Below, one piece after another: positions 12,101-23,775 of a stretch of 64,000 nt of DNA; the first letter of the stretch is position 1; each line of letters begins with the position of its first letter. The stretch is from positions 30,897,751 through 30,961,750 of the forward strand of contig CM020619.1 in NCBI GenBank assembly GCA_009829735.1, read 5' to 3'. A program made the position numbers and the translations under genes. The notes under the pieces are model-generated. The model saw nothing but the letters and a program-made list of their open reading frames with translations, was not told the origin of the DNA and ran no database searches. Source of the stretch: Pyropia yezoensis (lineage: Eukaryota; Rhodophyta; Bangiophyceae; Bangiales; Bangiaceae).

Positions 12101-13300
12101 CTTTCTTAGCATCCGTCGTACCCCTTCGGCTACCGAAGGGGGAAGGTGGTCGAGGTCAGCCTCGGCCAGGGCCTTCAGTGCTTCTTGGTCCTTTGCCGGC
12201 ATGTCCGCCGAAGGCGCCGATGGGTTAGGCTTCCCGTCATCGGGTTGCTGTCGCTCGGTGGCCTCGGTGACCGCCAGCACCTCAAGTGGTTCCACTTGAC
12301 CTTCCTTGTCAGGAGTAAGGATATCTCCTTCGTAGAGCTCGGCAATCCCGAGGACAGTTCCCTTCGGGAGGGTGACTGCCTCACGGCGATAGTTCGCCAT
12401 CACTAGGAGGGACGACCCTCCTGCTGGGAGGTCTATGAGACCGTTGGCCATGGTCAACTCATGGCGCTTGTACGTCCGCAGGTTGGACCGGACTCTGCAG
12501 ATGCCTGCGAGGTCGCAGTTAACCGGGAAGACTGTCTCCGACAACGGCTCGAAGCGAGTTCGCTTGGCCAACCGAAGTGTCTTCGGCTCGACACTTGCGT
12601 ACACCTCAGCCACGTTAACGTGGCTCCCTTGTAGCGTCAGGTCCCTGACGATAGCCGTATGTCCTCGCTTCGTCCCGTCAGCTTCTTGAAGCTCGACGGT
12701 CCTCCGGCCTGGCCGGATTGCATCCACGTGAACGTTGATGAAGGTGCATCCCAGTATGCAGGGCACCGATAGGGTCTCACACACCAGGAAGTCAAGTTCC
12801 GTAGTGAGCTCCCCGATGGTAGCCCGCAGCGACATCGCTGCGGTCGTACGAATGAGACGACCATTCGCATCCTTGATCGTGGGTCCCCGAGCAACTCGGA
12901 CTCGCGGAAGCCACTTGTCCGGGAGGATATCCTTCCGGATAAGGTTGGGTCCAGCCCCTGTATCCAGTACAGGGTAGTACGATCGTGTCGACTGGGGGTC
13001 AACCCCCAGTGTGGCTGATACCTTGAAGTTCTCCAAGGTAAACAGCACATGTCCTACACCGATATCCGTTGTTCCTCGGGCATCCTGGACAGGGCCCTTG
13101 GCTGGTTCAACGTGACGGGGCATCCCGTCCTCGCCTCCCGCTATCGGGGGACTCTCATCATTCCCCTGACTCCGTGTCGTCGGGGCCGGAAGGTGTACCC
13201 GGGGATTGATGCGGCGTCGGCTCAAACGCGCTCGCCGCGGGGCTTTCCCCGCGGTACTCCGGGGTAGCTTGCTTGGGTTACCCCAGCGCCCCCCGGTCAT
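9134..13300 (-). CDS. pol: Element A pol polyprotein (protease, RT, RNase H, integrase, chromodomain)
   Basis: One open frame of 1388 codons carries all parts in Ty3/gypsy order. Protease has DTGA in VLDTGAGPNL near residue 110. The reverse transcriptase includes YLDDVIVFS near residue 590. RNase H has the YSATEREC block. Integrase has an HHCC zinc finger (HEIPTAGHPGG...GCHACARNR) followed by the SDNGANLTS and NGQVERFNRT motifs of the catalytic core. The C-terminus (VKVMWVGYDSPTWEQ) is chromodomain-like, which places it with chromoviruses. The frame starts with an ATG a few bases after the gag region ends at 13309, hinting at termination-reinitiation. It belongs to a retrotransposon fossil. 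Confidence 0.92.
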   Translation of the reverse strand: MTGGRWGNPSKLPRSTAGKAPRRARLSRRRINPRVHLPAPTTRSQGNDESPPIAGGEDGMPRHVEPAKGPVQDARGTTDIGVGHVLFTLENFKVSATLGVDPQSTRSYYPVLDTGAGPNLIRKDILPDKWLPRVRVARGPTIKDANGRLIRTTAAMSLRATIGELTTELDFLVCETLSVPCILGCTFINVHVDAIRPGRRTVELQEADGTKRGHTAIVRDLTLQGSHVNVAEVYASVEPKTLRLAKRTRFEPLSETVFPVNCDLAGICRVRSNLRTYKRHELTMANGLIDLPAGGSSLLVMANYRREAVTLPKGTVLGIAELYEGDILTPDKEGQVEPLEVLAVTEATERQQPDDGKPNPSAPSADMPAKDQEALKALAEADLDHLPPSVAEGVRRMLRKHDVMWTDGALGTIGATQHRIDLVPGARPARSQPHRAGPMQREIVDGEVKRMSEAKVIRPSMSEWGVPVVIVPKKDQTPRCCIDYRRLNLVTKEDSYPLPRMDECIDSLGEATVFTTIECNAGYWQIPVADEDIPKTALVCHSGVYEFLRMPFGLSNAPATFQRAIDIILSGVKWRNCLVYLDDVIVFSRNMDDHVQHVDEVLTLLRNAGVTLRLKKCAFFQQTVEYLGHQKTPGKLGVLEANTRALRDARFPNTQTQLKSFLGMCNVYRRFVKDFARIAKPLTVLTSSTLPKELQPPSPSEEEAFESLKRALLSPPVLALPHRRGTFVIDVDACDTQVGCTLLQGETMIGTDNVIPDLRPVGYFSRTLNPAERNYSATERECLGVIWAVQLLRPYLEGSRFIVRSDHEPLRWLLNLGDKDSDSHGRLARWRLKMAEHDYRTVYKAGSAHHLGDGLSRLDTPSGDTRPVDEDIPVVPVCLVGNATQGMVDHTMAHRACPLTLADFREAQANDDDCRRHRANLLAGTAGIFSENEDGLIYRRAPADGRHQVVVPVSLRQAVMEREHEIPTAGHPGGSRMFAAMRRFFYWPAMAVDVVDHVRGCHACARNRMSLHRQASAMKLFPPDGPNEQVAIDILGPLPVTEEGNRYILVMSDRFTKLSRAAAIPNDTAYTIMNAVVDHWISAYGVMKQLLSDNGANLTSAFCTKVMGMLGIEPRRASDYHPQTNGQVERFNRTIVKMLQCYVAEHTSTWDRLLSVLTLAYNARPHRSTNIAPLEWVMPLGVGNLTLPPGRCTRYDTPKGRPAERIHLAWLAKLSWVIPKLKGALDRTQLRYKKNFDARLRVRNATLMTGDWVYIRHQKFRGNKLMQPVKGPYQILHRDIHSDILHSDTEIQRISINDVTPAPKAEHTQPEPAGLLHEALTTRRSEDPVGPDGTQYQVESIVGHTDPDLPEPWYVKVMWVGYDSPTWEQAANIPRQLLVPYMRRRRLL

Positions 13301-13308
13301 CCTTCCTC

Positions 13309-15498
13309 TTACTCGTTTCCCGCCCTTGGTAGGGTGCTGTCCGCCGGGACATCCGGCTGAGGAGGTGCCTCCTCGACGGCCAGTACTCCACCTGGAGCTG
13401 GCTGCCTACCCGGTGCGGGTCCGGGTGCTCTAGCGGGATACCCCCCGGTGGATGCCTTGCGTTGCGCCGCTGCCCGCCGAGACTCCTCGGGGATGAGTGG
13501 GCAGGAAGACACCCAGTGCTGGGGATCCCCACACAACATACATCCGGACGTGCCGGTCCCCCCTTGAGTTCGCATCGGGGTAGCCCCGTAGCTGCGGTTG
13601 CCTCCCTCGGGCGCCCGAGTGCCTGCTCTCTGGTAGACCTTGGGTCCTTGCGTCAACCGGAACATGGATTCCCCCAACCGGTTGGGTCGGCCCGCAATCT
13701 GCGGAGGTGCCTTCATACGTACTGCCCATGTTGGCAGGGGCTGGTGAGGGTTGCCCGTAACCGGGGCATACCCCGTAGTGCGCACATACGGGACGCGCCG
13801 TCCCGCTCCCTCGTTGACCTGGAACTGGGTCCCAGCCGGGGCGATGTACGCTACCGTACCGTGTTCATCAATCACTGGCGTAGCCGGTAACAACAGGTGG
13901 CCCTGTTGGTCAACTAGAGGTTCATCCTCGCCCGTAGGGGTATGTTCGGTCGCCACCAGTACTGGTGCGGCCTTACGTTCGACCTTCTCTTGCCTCGGTA
14001 CCGGGGTGAGACTGGGCTTGCCTCCCACACCCTTGGGCTTTGCGGCCAGAGCACACTCCGGGTGTAGAACCCGGTAGGCGTCCCCTAGGGACTAGCACAT
14101 ATGCATCAGTCGACTGAAGTTCGTCCGGGCCGTATTGGCTCCCTGTGCGGATATCCGCACGTAGTTGAGTACTCCTGCGAACAGGATGGCCCGTAGTTCC
14201 CCTTCTCAGAGGAGCTTCCCCAGCTCGTAGTCAAGCTCTTGAATCCGTCGTCCAAACATCTCCTCATCCTCCCAGCTCTGGGCGGTGGCAGTGCGCAGGG
14301 CCCGGTAGTGGTCCTCGCACTTGTTCTCACTGAGGTAACTGCTCAGCAGCTCCTTGAGAATCCCACGTTAATCAATGGGGGTGGCCGCAATCCTCATTCC
14401 CGGCATCGGGGATGCCTGGCGAAGGATGCCTCGCACCCGTTCATCAACAAAGAACGGGAGGATCTCCAGGGCCAGCCCCTCGTTAACGAGGGCCTTGTCC
14501 GCGGCTGCCTTGAAGCTAGTAAAGAAGCCGATGACTGCCAATGGGCGTCCCTTCGGCCCCCCGAACATAGGGACCCCCTTCATAAGGGTCTGCAAAGAGC
14601 GGATCGCCCGATGCGACGTATTACGCATCGATTGCGATACGGTGGTAGAGCGGTCCTCCAAACGATAACGTTCCGGAGTAAGAACCGACCGGAAGACCTC
14701 GTTGACGATCTTCTTGTCAGCGTCCTGGATATCCAGTCGCTTAGCCAGTTGATGAGCAAACTCATCGGACTCCATCCGCTTCAGTAGGCTCGCAGCCACC
14801 TGCGCGGTCATAGCTTCCACCACTGAAGATGGTACTTCAGGCGTCGGCACCTCGGGAACCCGAGTTGCCTGGCCTCCTTCGTCGTGGGGATACTGTGAGA
14901 GGGTACCCCCTCCACCAATAACCGACTCTCCACCGGCGTAAGTATCCGCCGGGTCGTGTCCGCGGAGTCCGCTTCGGGTGCTCCGAGCGTATCGCTCCGT
15001 GTGACTCCGTTCCAGCTCTGCCGACGAGTCGGATCCATACCCCATTGTGTCCGGGGGCTGTCCGGGAGTCGCTGCGCCGGGGTCGACCCCGGTGGACTCC
15101 GAAAGTAGTCCGGCCGGTTCAAACTGTACCGGTGTGGGAGGAACACGACGGGGTCCCGTCGTGTGGCGTGTTGACATCAACACTGCCATTGCGTCCTCCG
15201 TCCGCTCTTGACGAGCGTCGAGTCCGGAAAATCGGGCCTCGATGCGGGCCAAGGATGCCATCAGGGACTCCCCTGGTGAAGGAGGCGGCGAAGTGAGGTC
15301 GGTCGACGACAGTTGAGGCGGGCCCCCGCCTCCCGCCGTCCGAGCCGTGCCAAACGTCAATCCGGCACCGGAAAGTATTGGCGTCTCAATGTTGTCGATC
15401 GGGTTCCCGATCCCGGTTCCCGTAGTCACCTCCGGAGTCGGCGTCGACGCCGATCCGTCATCTTGAACGTTCCCCGTCTCTTGGGTAGACATAGTCAC
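13309..15498 (-). pseudogene. gag: Element A gag region
   Basis: The upstream half (from an ATG at 15498) encodes a capsid-like protein similar to the gag of element Z. The downstream half carries a zinc knuckle, CMLCGDPQHWVSSC, and basic or proline-rich linkers, ending just before pol. In these elements Gag forms the particle and the knuckle binds RNA. The region is largely open, with about one break or rearranged stretch between the halves. It sits about 220 bp downstream of the 5' LTR, a normal leader length. Confidence 0.8.
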
Positions 15499-15699
15499 AA
15501 TCAGTCAACCGACGTAACAATCACCACGAACAAGAGAGCGAGGGGGTAGATTGGGGAGAGTAACAGTAGATCACAGTCAAAGGTAAAAACTCAACACAAT
15601 CGATCAGGTCGCAACACCACGAGTACAAGAAAAGGACCGGATCCCTATCCGTGTGCCAGGGCCGAAGACGGCGTCACCACACGGGTGACGGAAACCCGT

Positions 15700-15717
15700 C
15701 GCCTGCTGCTCCACCAA
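15700..15717 (-). other. Primer binding site of element A
   Basis: On the minus strand the sequence directly after the 5' LTR reads TTGGTGGAGCAGCAGGC. It has the TGG expected opposite a tRNA CCA end and is nearly the same as the sites of Z and D. Confidence 0.65.
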
Positions 15718-16080
15718 TGTAGAACAATAGGTATCCGTCGCACGTCCACTCTCAGGGAACACTCACCAAGGGGGATCGGCACCAACGTCACCGGGAGGCC
15801 AAGGTTGCTGTCCTTGGAGCGCAAGCGACGGGACCAAGATGGGAGCCCAAATGGGAGGGGTTTGTTGCTCTGCCTTGGCCGGCGTTGGATTCACCGCCGG
15901 CCCCCTCGTTATGCACCCTCGAAGACACTACTAATTACCCTCCACCCCAAGATGCAAGTCCCTCTGGTCATACCTAACTTATAGATACCGTGACCAGTAC
16001 GGACTCTCAAATTGAAAGCCAAGGATTAGAAGTAGCCCCCCTAACATTAGGGTCACAATACGGCCAACCATATTGCTACA
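15718..16080 (-). repeat. 5' LTR of element A (LTR family 1)
   Basis: The 363-bp LTR is followed by CGCAT (16081-16085), the target duplication. It differs from the 3' LTR at about 20 positions. Its last 100 bp (plus-strand right end) are identical by eye to the family 1 LTR at 23776-24138, whereas the 3' LTR of A differs there at about ten positions. Confidence 0.92.
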
Positions 16081-16467
16081 CGCATCCCCTACACCGGGGT
16101 TACACTGGGGCGCCGAGGGTCACCAATCAACCCCCGGTCGCCAAACACGAGCGAAAAGCAAGCGAAAATCTCCCCACACACAGATGCCAATCCCCGAAAA
16201 AAACCCAGTGGGAAAAAGGGGAAAGACACGAAAACACGCAGTGAAATCAAATACGAAACAAATGGCCACAATGGCCAGTAAGGCCACCTCCACCGGCCAA
16301 ATCCGCCTCCCTGGGTGGGACCAATCAGGATCCCGGGTGTGTCGCCACAGTCCCGAGTGACTGACAGAGGGGCCCCGGCAAGAGAAGGGCTCCACGTAGG
16401 ATAGCCCGCCGGGTCCCAAGTCACCTCCCCAAGGGCCCGCCTGTCCCCAAAGGCTCAGAACGCGACA

Positions 16468-18091
16468 TGGCCCCCTCACAAAGGCCGAGCGTCCCGCCGG
16501 CCAACAAGGTACAGGATTCGAGCTGGCCGAGGGGAGGAACCGATGGGTCCGGGGGGGTAAGAACCGCACACGACAGCGCCCAGGCACACAGGAGGGTCAC
16601 ACCGGGGCCACACGCGTGGAAAAATGGGAATTCTGCGCAGCACCCCACCCCGTGGCACACTTGGCCCCGTCCCCTTCTGCCGCAGAGCGTCAGGGGAAGG
16701 GTCGGCGCGCTGCTGTACGGGGGGGTGAGGGCGCAGGCGTCGCCGCCGGGTCCGCCCCCTGTTCGGGGGGACGACCCGGACATAAGCGGGCCCCCTCGGG
16801 TTCCGGTGTCCGTCTCCACAACGGCCACCCGACCCGCATCATCTCCACGCGGGCCCTCTGACCCGGTCGCGTCGTCGGGTCCATCACCTACCCCACCGTC
16901 ACCACCGATCCTTCACCTGGCCCACCGTCACGCGGGCCACCTGGGTCGTCCTCCTCCTCCACCCCGGGTCCCTAGTCTTCCCAAGGGCCCATTCTTATCT
17001 GCGCCGCGGTGCCGCCGACCAACATGACGTCCACCGGCGGCGGCGACGTGAGCGGGGCTGCTGGCATCGACGGGTCTTCGTGCTACACCGGGCCCGCGAC
17101 GACGCGACGGACGGAGGCCCACGAGAACGACGGGACCAAGAAGACGGAGGCGGTCATCGCCATGGACCAAGGAGGACGTCCCCTGCGCCGGAGTCCGCGC
17201 CTACGGGGAAGACGGTCGGGGCCCATGTGACTCGTCGGGCTCGACACATCCACTTCCGCACGACGGGACCCAACAAGGTCCCAATAATGCAGGCCGGGTG
17301 AGGACAACCATGGGCCAGGACGGACCACGGTGGGAAGAGGCAAGCACGGGTCCGACGACTACCGAGGCCCTCATGGCCACGACAGCCCACACACCCAACG
17401 AAGCCCCGAAGACGGAAAGGCCCACAAGACCCACGTGACTCGAAGGACCAAGGAGACCAAGTGACCAAGGCCCAAAGGAGATACCGGGACACCGAGAGAC
17501 GACGGACGATGGGCAGGGGCAAGACGGGCCAGTGCCAGGGCCACTCAAGTCGGACGGGACCGCCACAATCACAAGCACGCCGGCGCCTCTTCCGCTCACC
17601 CAGGGTCGACTCCCTCCACCCGATGTAGTCCAAGATTGGCCCATCACGTCGCCCAGAGAAGGGGGGTCAGAGGCACAAAGAGGGGAGTGGGGAGCGCCAG
17701 ATGTTGGGGAGACCTAGGAGAGGGTAGGTAGCTGTAAGCAATTGATTTGGCGGGAGCGTTGCAAGACCAAATGTTGATCCCAAGTCGTTGCAACGCCTCG
17801 AATCCGGTCGAATCCTTGGGGAACAAGATGCGTTCTTGCCGATGTTGATGCCGGGGAACAAGATGGGCGTGACGACAATGATGATGCAAAAGTAGCCCCC
17901 GTAAGGAAAAATCTTGGAAGTACTAAAAGTCTCCGCCATCACTGCTGCTAGTCAGCGGACCTGCCGACACATGTGGCCCGCTCAACACTGCTCGAGTCCA
18001 AGGGATAAACCCCAGCTTAGTCAGGCATGGGACCCATAGCCTGTGGCAGTGTGGCCCCATACTCTCCACCATTGTCTCACGGACCATGGGC
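16468..18091 (-). other. Element C 3' non-coding stretch
   Basis: About 1.6 kb lie between the left LTR of C and the end of its chromodomain-bearing integrase. Directly inside the LTR the minus strand has a short purine run (GTGAGGGGGCCA), a possible polypurine tract. The rest is rich in GGCCC-type words. A 186-codon plus-strand frame starting at the LTR edge looks like composition rather than a gene. In A and D the same place holds an antisense ORF; none is convincing here. Confidence 0.5.
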
Positions 18092-21000
18092 CTAGTGACA
18101 GCCAGGAGGTGGGTCACATGCGACGGGGCCAGAGCATCGAGGGCCAGGGTACTCCAGCGGTCCACCACGAGGGCACATGTCCGCCGCCGGCTCCAGACAC
18201 CAGGGCCAAACAGAGTAGATGGCCTTCAATGGTTCCAGTAGAGCTAGGGCCCGTTCCTCCAGCATAGGGGGCTCGGTCCCGACTCGGAAGCAATACTGGG
18301 TCACTTTGCGCCGGTCGAACTTATACCAGGGTTCCCAAGTGTCCTCGCTGGGGGCGTACCCCCACCAACGTACCTTGAGCCAGAGGTCCCCATCAGTGTC
18401 ACGGTCCCAAGCGACAAAGCGTTCCCAGACAAAATGCTTCCCAGTGTCCTCATGGTCCAGTGGTACAACCGGTTCCTGCGGGCCATGAAGCATTGTTGAG
18501 GAGTCCATCTCTCCCGCTGGGGTCGGGGCTCGGGCCATATGGTCACTGCTGACTGTATCAGGGAACCCCTTGGCCATCACCGTGAAGGTGTGGCCATCGC
18601 GTCTTAGGATCCGGTAGGGCCCTTCAACAATCTGGTCCAACTTCTTGCGCTCCTTGTCGTGAGTGTCCACATAGACCCAATCGCCGGCCTTGAGGGTCTC
18701 GTTAACCGTATTGACCCGACGATCACAACTCTTCTTGAATCTCTTCTGGGCCAGCTCGAGGTTGTTACGGACCTTAAAGGCCAGGTCACGAAGATGGGCC
18801 CGTCGAGCCTCACGCATCTGCTTAGCGGACCCGGTGAACTTTTTGGGATACGGAGAGCTCGGCAACTGGTCAAAAGCATATGTCCGGACCCTCTCTGGGA
18901 CCACGAACTCCAACGAGGCCACGCCTGTGCTCTGCTGGGGCCTTGAGTTGTAGGCCACCGTCAACACGGATACAAGCTCGTTCCATCGGTCCTGGTGGTC
19001 CTCGATGTAGGTCCTCAACTGGGCCACTATGGTCCTGTTGTAACGCTCAACCTGGCCCTGGGTCTGTGGGTGGTATGTGGTCGAGGTAAGATGCTTGATA
19101 CTAATCATACTACACACGGCCCGGAAGTGAGTTGAGGTAAGCTGGGGCCAATTGTCGGTTAGCAAAGTATCGGGGGGTCCATAGGAAGCTACCTAAGTGT
19201 CCAAAAAGGCCGACGCTACAGTCTCAGCGTCTTCACGGTCCACAGGGACAACACGGGTTAGTTTTGTGAAACGGTCCACCATGACCACCAATTACTTGCT
19301 GCCATTAATGGCCTCCGGTAAGGGGCCCAGCAGGTCAAGACACACATCGGTAAACGGTTCAGTGGCCGGGAAGAGCCGGAGTGGGTTGGTCCGCCGGCGC
19401 CCTTGGACCTTGCCTTTCGCACAGGCCAAACATCGGGACACAAAGGCGTACACGTCCGTGATCATTGAGTCCCAGTAAGAGGACCGACGGAGCGACGTGT
19501 ACATCTTATTGACTCCAGGGTGTCCCGCGTGGCCCGGCTCGTGTTCGAGCATAAGGATCTCCATCTGTAGGCTCTTCGGGACCAGTATCTGCACCGCACG
19601 GTCCAAGGGGGCCAGGCGAACAAGTAGGCCATAGGGAGTCTCCCCAAACCGAGAGTTAGCATTCTGGTTCATGTGGTCCCTTATCTCCTTGCATCGGGGG
19701 TCCTTGGCTTGGGCCTCAAGAATCCTCTGGACCGTCATGGGCGGGTACCGCTTGTCGCTTTTGAAACTCGGTTGGACCCAGCTCCTTGCGAAGTTGGCTA
19801 GGGTCAGTAGGGCCGGGATCTCTTCCCGTATGGGTCCGCGGTCCGCGCCCGACGTGGCCAGTCGCGACATAACGTCCGCCGCGTGGTGGTGTTGACCAGG
19901 CCTTGACTCCACGGTATAGTTGAACTCTGCGAGCCTTAAGCGCCAGCGGGCCAGACGTCCATGAGCCCCATCCATAAGCAGCATCCATTTGAGGGCCGTG
20001 TGGTCCGTGCAGACAATAAAGCGGGTCCCTTGAAGATAGGGCCTTAGCAAAAACAGGGCCCACACGACGGCCAGGCACTCCCGCTCCGTCGTGCTGTAGT
20101 TCCTCTCTGCCGCCGTCAGGACCCGACTCCAGTATCCAACGGGCCGGTAGGACCCGTCCTCTTGCTCCTGGAGCAAGACCCACCCAATTTGGGCTGCGCT
20201 GGCGTCGGTATCAACGATGAACAGACCCATGCGTCTTGAGAGGGCCAGAATGGGAGTGTGGGTCATGCGGTACTTGAGGTCCTCAAACGTGTCCATTTGT
20301 TCCGGGGTAAATGGTGACAAGGGGTCAGAGACCTTAGTACTCGTCAGGGCCAAAAGGGGACAAGCGACCTTGGCGTAGTCCCTTACGAACCGACGGTACA
20401 CGTTGCACATACCAAGGAAACTTCGCAGGTCCTTCTTGGTCATTGGGGCCTTGGCTTGACGGAGCCCGACCAGGTTCTTCTCATTGACCCGGAGCTGGCC
20501 CTTGCCGACGATGTGGCCCAAGTACTCGACTTCATCCGGGAACAGGTGACACTTCGTGGCCTTGAGGGACACACCAGCCTTAGATAGCAACTCAAAAACC
20601 TCCTCAAGATGGGCCAGATGCTCCTCATGGGACCTAGAGAAAACAATCACGTCATCCAAGTAAACCAAGCACGTCTTCCACTTGACTCCAGAAAGGATCA
20701 TATCGATGGCCCGTTGGAATGTAGCGGGCGCGTTAGTGAGACCAAAGGGGAGCCGGACGTACTTATAGGTCCCTTCGTGACAGGTGAATGTCGTTTTGTC
20801 CTGGTCCTCGAGGGCCACAGGGATCTGCCAATAACCAGCGTTGGCATCCAACGTAGAGAGAACGGTCGCCTCCCCCAGGAAGTCAATACAATCGTTTATC
20901 CGGGGGAGGGGGTAAGTGTCCTTGACCGTGAGGTCGTTGAGCCGACGGTAATGAACACAGAATCGGGGGGTCCCATCAGACTTAGGGACCAAAACGACAG

Positions 21001-22207
21001 GAAAGGACCATTCGGCTTGCGACGGCTCGATGACTTGGAGCTTCAGCTGCTTCTCGACTTGCTCCCTAAAGAGGTCCCGATGGTGGAGCCCAGTACGATA
21101 CGGCTGGGACCTTATGGGCCGTGCCCCCTCCTTCAACGTGATGCGGTGAGGGGTGATGTCCAACCGGCCCAGCTGGCCATCCCAGCGTCCCTTGTATCGG
21201 TCCAGCAGTTCTCGTACCGCGCCGTGTAGGGCCGGAGGGATCAGTTCATAGGCCACCCGCGGCATAGGCTCCGGACCAACGTTGTCCATCTTGGGCCTCT
21301 CGATCGGGGGAACAGGGTCACCGGTCTGGACCATCTTGGCCCGCGGTTCCTCCAGTTCCGCCACTTGCGACGTGGCTCCCTCAGCGGGCACCAACGTGGC
21401 CAACGGGTCGGCCCCCTCACAAGGCTCTGGCAACTCCTCGAACGGGATCTCTTGAACCGGACCATCATATTGGATCGCGAGGCCCACTGCAAAGTTCTTG
21501 GGCAGGTTCACGGGCCTCTTGGACAGATTCGTCAGGTACAGTCGGAAATCCCTTCGGGTCTTAACATGGGCCAAAGCATTGTGGAGTCGTAGGCCCTTCT
21601 TGGCCATCTTGTGGGGCCGTTCGTACAACAGGCATCGGCCCTCGGTCCCGCAGCGTACGTAGACGGCCTGGATGGACCTTGGGGCCAACGTTACGCCCTT
21701 TGACAGGCACAGGGCGCTCGGATCATATCGGACCGGGTTCCCCTTGAGGGACAAGGCCTTCTACTTCTTGCCGTCCCATGCCCGCTTGGCATACGTAAGG
21801 ATCCCACTGGACCAAAGTACCGACTCGGTCCCAGGGTAGATGGCCTTCACGTGCTCCTTCTGGAAGTCCATCCCCAGGATCACAGGGACAGAAAGGGCCT
21901 TCACGACCATTAACTCGAACGGCATGGCCCTTCCTTCCACAATAACGGATAACTCAACGAGTCCCCGGGCCTTCGACAACTGGCCCGAGGCATCACAAAC
22001 ATGGGTCTTCATAGGGGCCCGCGCTGCCTTGTCTCTCCAGTCCTCAGGAAGCACGTCCTCCCTTACTACACTGGGCCCGGCTCCAGTGTCCAAGACCGCC
22101 ATCGTCGGTCTCGGGTCCTCAGTGTCCAGCCGGACCAAAGCATCTAAAGCAAAGTTTCTTTTGCGTAAAACGAGCAGTGTCCCCTTGAACCCGTAGGGCC
22201 GTTTCAT
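18092..22207 (-). pseudogene. pol: Element C pol region (protease, RT, RNase H, integrase, chromodomain)
   Basis: Read on the minus strand from the gag boundary, the parts are a protease with VLDTGAGPSVV, then a reverse transcriptase with STLDANAGYW and YLDDVIVFSR. RNase H follows with YSTTERECLAVVWA, then an integrase zinc finger (HEPGHAGHPG...CLACAKGK) and core (TYHPQTQGQVERYNRT). The C-terminal chromodomain contains LWLKVRWWGY. The start of this region overlaps the end of gag by four bases (ATGA at 22204-22207), a stop-start arrangement known in some LTR elements. Broken, about two breaks. Confidence 0.85.
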
Positions 22208-23775
22208 CCCCGCCCGACGTTGACGCCATGTCTTGGACCGACGAGCCAGGTGGGGTAAACACGACTTGGGTCCCTTAGAATCATTTGTAGACGCAGTAGG
22301 TACAGGTACAGTAGGGCCCCGAAAGATCTTCGAGAAGCCCAGCGCAGAGGCAATCGAACATGAACTATCGGGCCGACGGGGAGTGGACCTTTTGGGCCCG
22401 TCCCCCCATACTCTTTTCCCAGGGGCTTGGGGTCCTCAGAGCCATCGTTCTCGGGATCATCACGGTCCGCCTCGTCGTCCGAGAGGTTGATCCCTTCGCA
22501 CAGCGCCTGGACCTTAGCGATCCGAGTCTTACGATGGAACTCGTGATCCGCCTTAGGATGGACCTCGGTAGACTGACTCCGGCCCCGTTTGGCTCCAAGG
22601 AAACTATCACGGGCCTTCTGGACCATCGTGCGTTGCGCCTCCGTCAGGGTGGGACATTGGTGGGCCATGTGGCCCGTCTCCGAACAGAGGTAGCACCGAA
22701 AGGGGAGTCGACTGTCCAGAGTTCGGCCCCTGACATACGGAACCGTGGGGGCCTTGAACCCATACGTCCTGCCAGGGTCAATCTTGTCCGTTTCCTTTCC
22801 CACGGGCCGCTGCAGAACCGTCGTAGGGCCCGTCGAGTCCACCGTCAGCAGCGGTTCAGAATCAGTGGGCTTCCGGGGCTTGAAATCAACGGGCCGACGT
22901 GTGGCCCCGGATGTAGAGCCCCGCGAAGAAGACGCTTGGCCCTTGGCCATCTTGATTACGTCGGTGGCCGCCTTGTGCTTCCCAGAAGCAAAGGTAACGC
23001 GCTGCTGATAGGTCCGTTTCGGACCGTTGAAGACGTACGCATCGGTCCGTAGGAACTCAGGGAGCCCATGGATCAGTTGCTGCTTCATGGTCCCTTCCGA
23101 GTGGATGTTTCCAACCGACTCGGTGAGCCCACGGAGCCGCAGAGCATTGGCCTCGATAGTCTCATCCGGTTCCTTTGTGGCCCTGCTAAACTTGTCCTGG
23201 GCCACCGCGAGCGCATGGGGTTCAGCATAGGTCTCCAGGAACCAATTGACGGCCTCCGGGTAACTAGTGATCGAGGCACCCCCCCACGCGCTGGTGGAAT
23301 CAGGTAGGGCCCGTGAGCACCGCAACTCCGCGTCGCCCGAGAGGAACTGAGGGATCACATAAAGGGCGATACCCTCAGAGACCCCATTGTCGTTACAGGC
23401 CTTTACCAGCTTACGAAGCCAGGTAAACACTTTGAGCCCATCCTTACCGGAGAAGTTCGGATAACCGGAAAAAGAGTGTCTCATGTTACGGGCCACACGG
23501 CCCATCTTCTTCGCTTCACGGGTCCCATACGTGTTCTTCTTGTTCAGGAGTCGATAGGTACGATAGTCTAGGACCTTGGAAAAGCGATCATCGGAACAGC
23601 TAAGGATCTCGGGGCCAGGTCGCACGCCATCCTGCGCGCCAGTGGACTCCGCACTAGAGGAAGAGGACCCAGAGGTCTCGGAAGAGGATGAGGAGCCCGA
23701 TGGACGGCGACGTCGGGACCGACGGCGACGGGAACTAGTACGATTGCACCGTCGGGAACCAGGGGATCGTTCGGG
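22204..23775 (-). pseudogene. gag: Element C gag region
   Basis: The product has a basic, serine-rich N-terminus, a capsid-like middle (residues about 110-300) and a zinc knuckle, CYLCSETGHMAHQC. It ends at the ATGA overlap with pol. The coding region runs directly into the family 1 LTR at 23776, so the leader and the normal start of C are missing. Any start codon inside the LTR is incidental. Fossil. Confidence 0.8.

Larger units (their letters stand above)
5197..16080 (-). mobile_element. Element A: near-complete Ty3/gypsy chromovirus inserted in the LTR of C
   Basis: A is 10.9 kb with two 363-bp LTRs (5197-5559 and 15718-16080) and a 5-bp target duplication, CGCAT, at 5192-5196 and 16081-16085. 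In element order it has the 5' LTR, primer site, gag, pol as one long frame, an antisense ORF region on the opposite strand, a polypurine tract and the 3' LTR. The two LTRs differ at about 20 of 363 positions by hand count, so it is not a very recent insertion unless conversion inflated the figure. It is the best-preserved element here: pol is open throughout, while gag and the antisense ORF each have about one or two breaks. Confidence 0.92.
4881..16467 (-). repeat. Left (3') LTR of element C, interrupted by element A
   Basis: The LTR consists of 4881-5196 and 16086-16467, about 700 bp in total, with element A (5197-16080) and its CGCAT duplication between. It starts TGTAGCG and ends CGCGACA. 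The second part matches 24144-24525 with about 7 differences in 382 bp by hand count. Confidence 0.8.

Noticed and set aside
16467-17027. A 186-codon plus-strand frame just inside element C's left LTR, at the place of an antisense ORF
   Set aside because: It starts at the LTR boundary and is only Pro/Ser/Gly-rich, with no relative in A, D or G.
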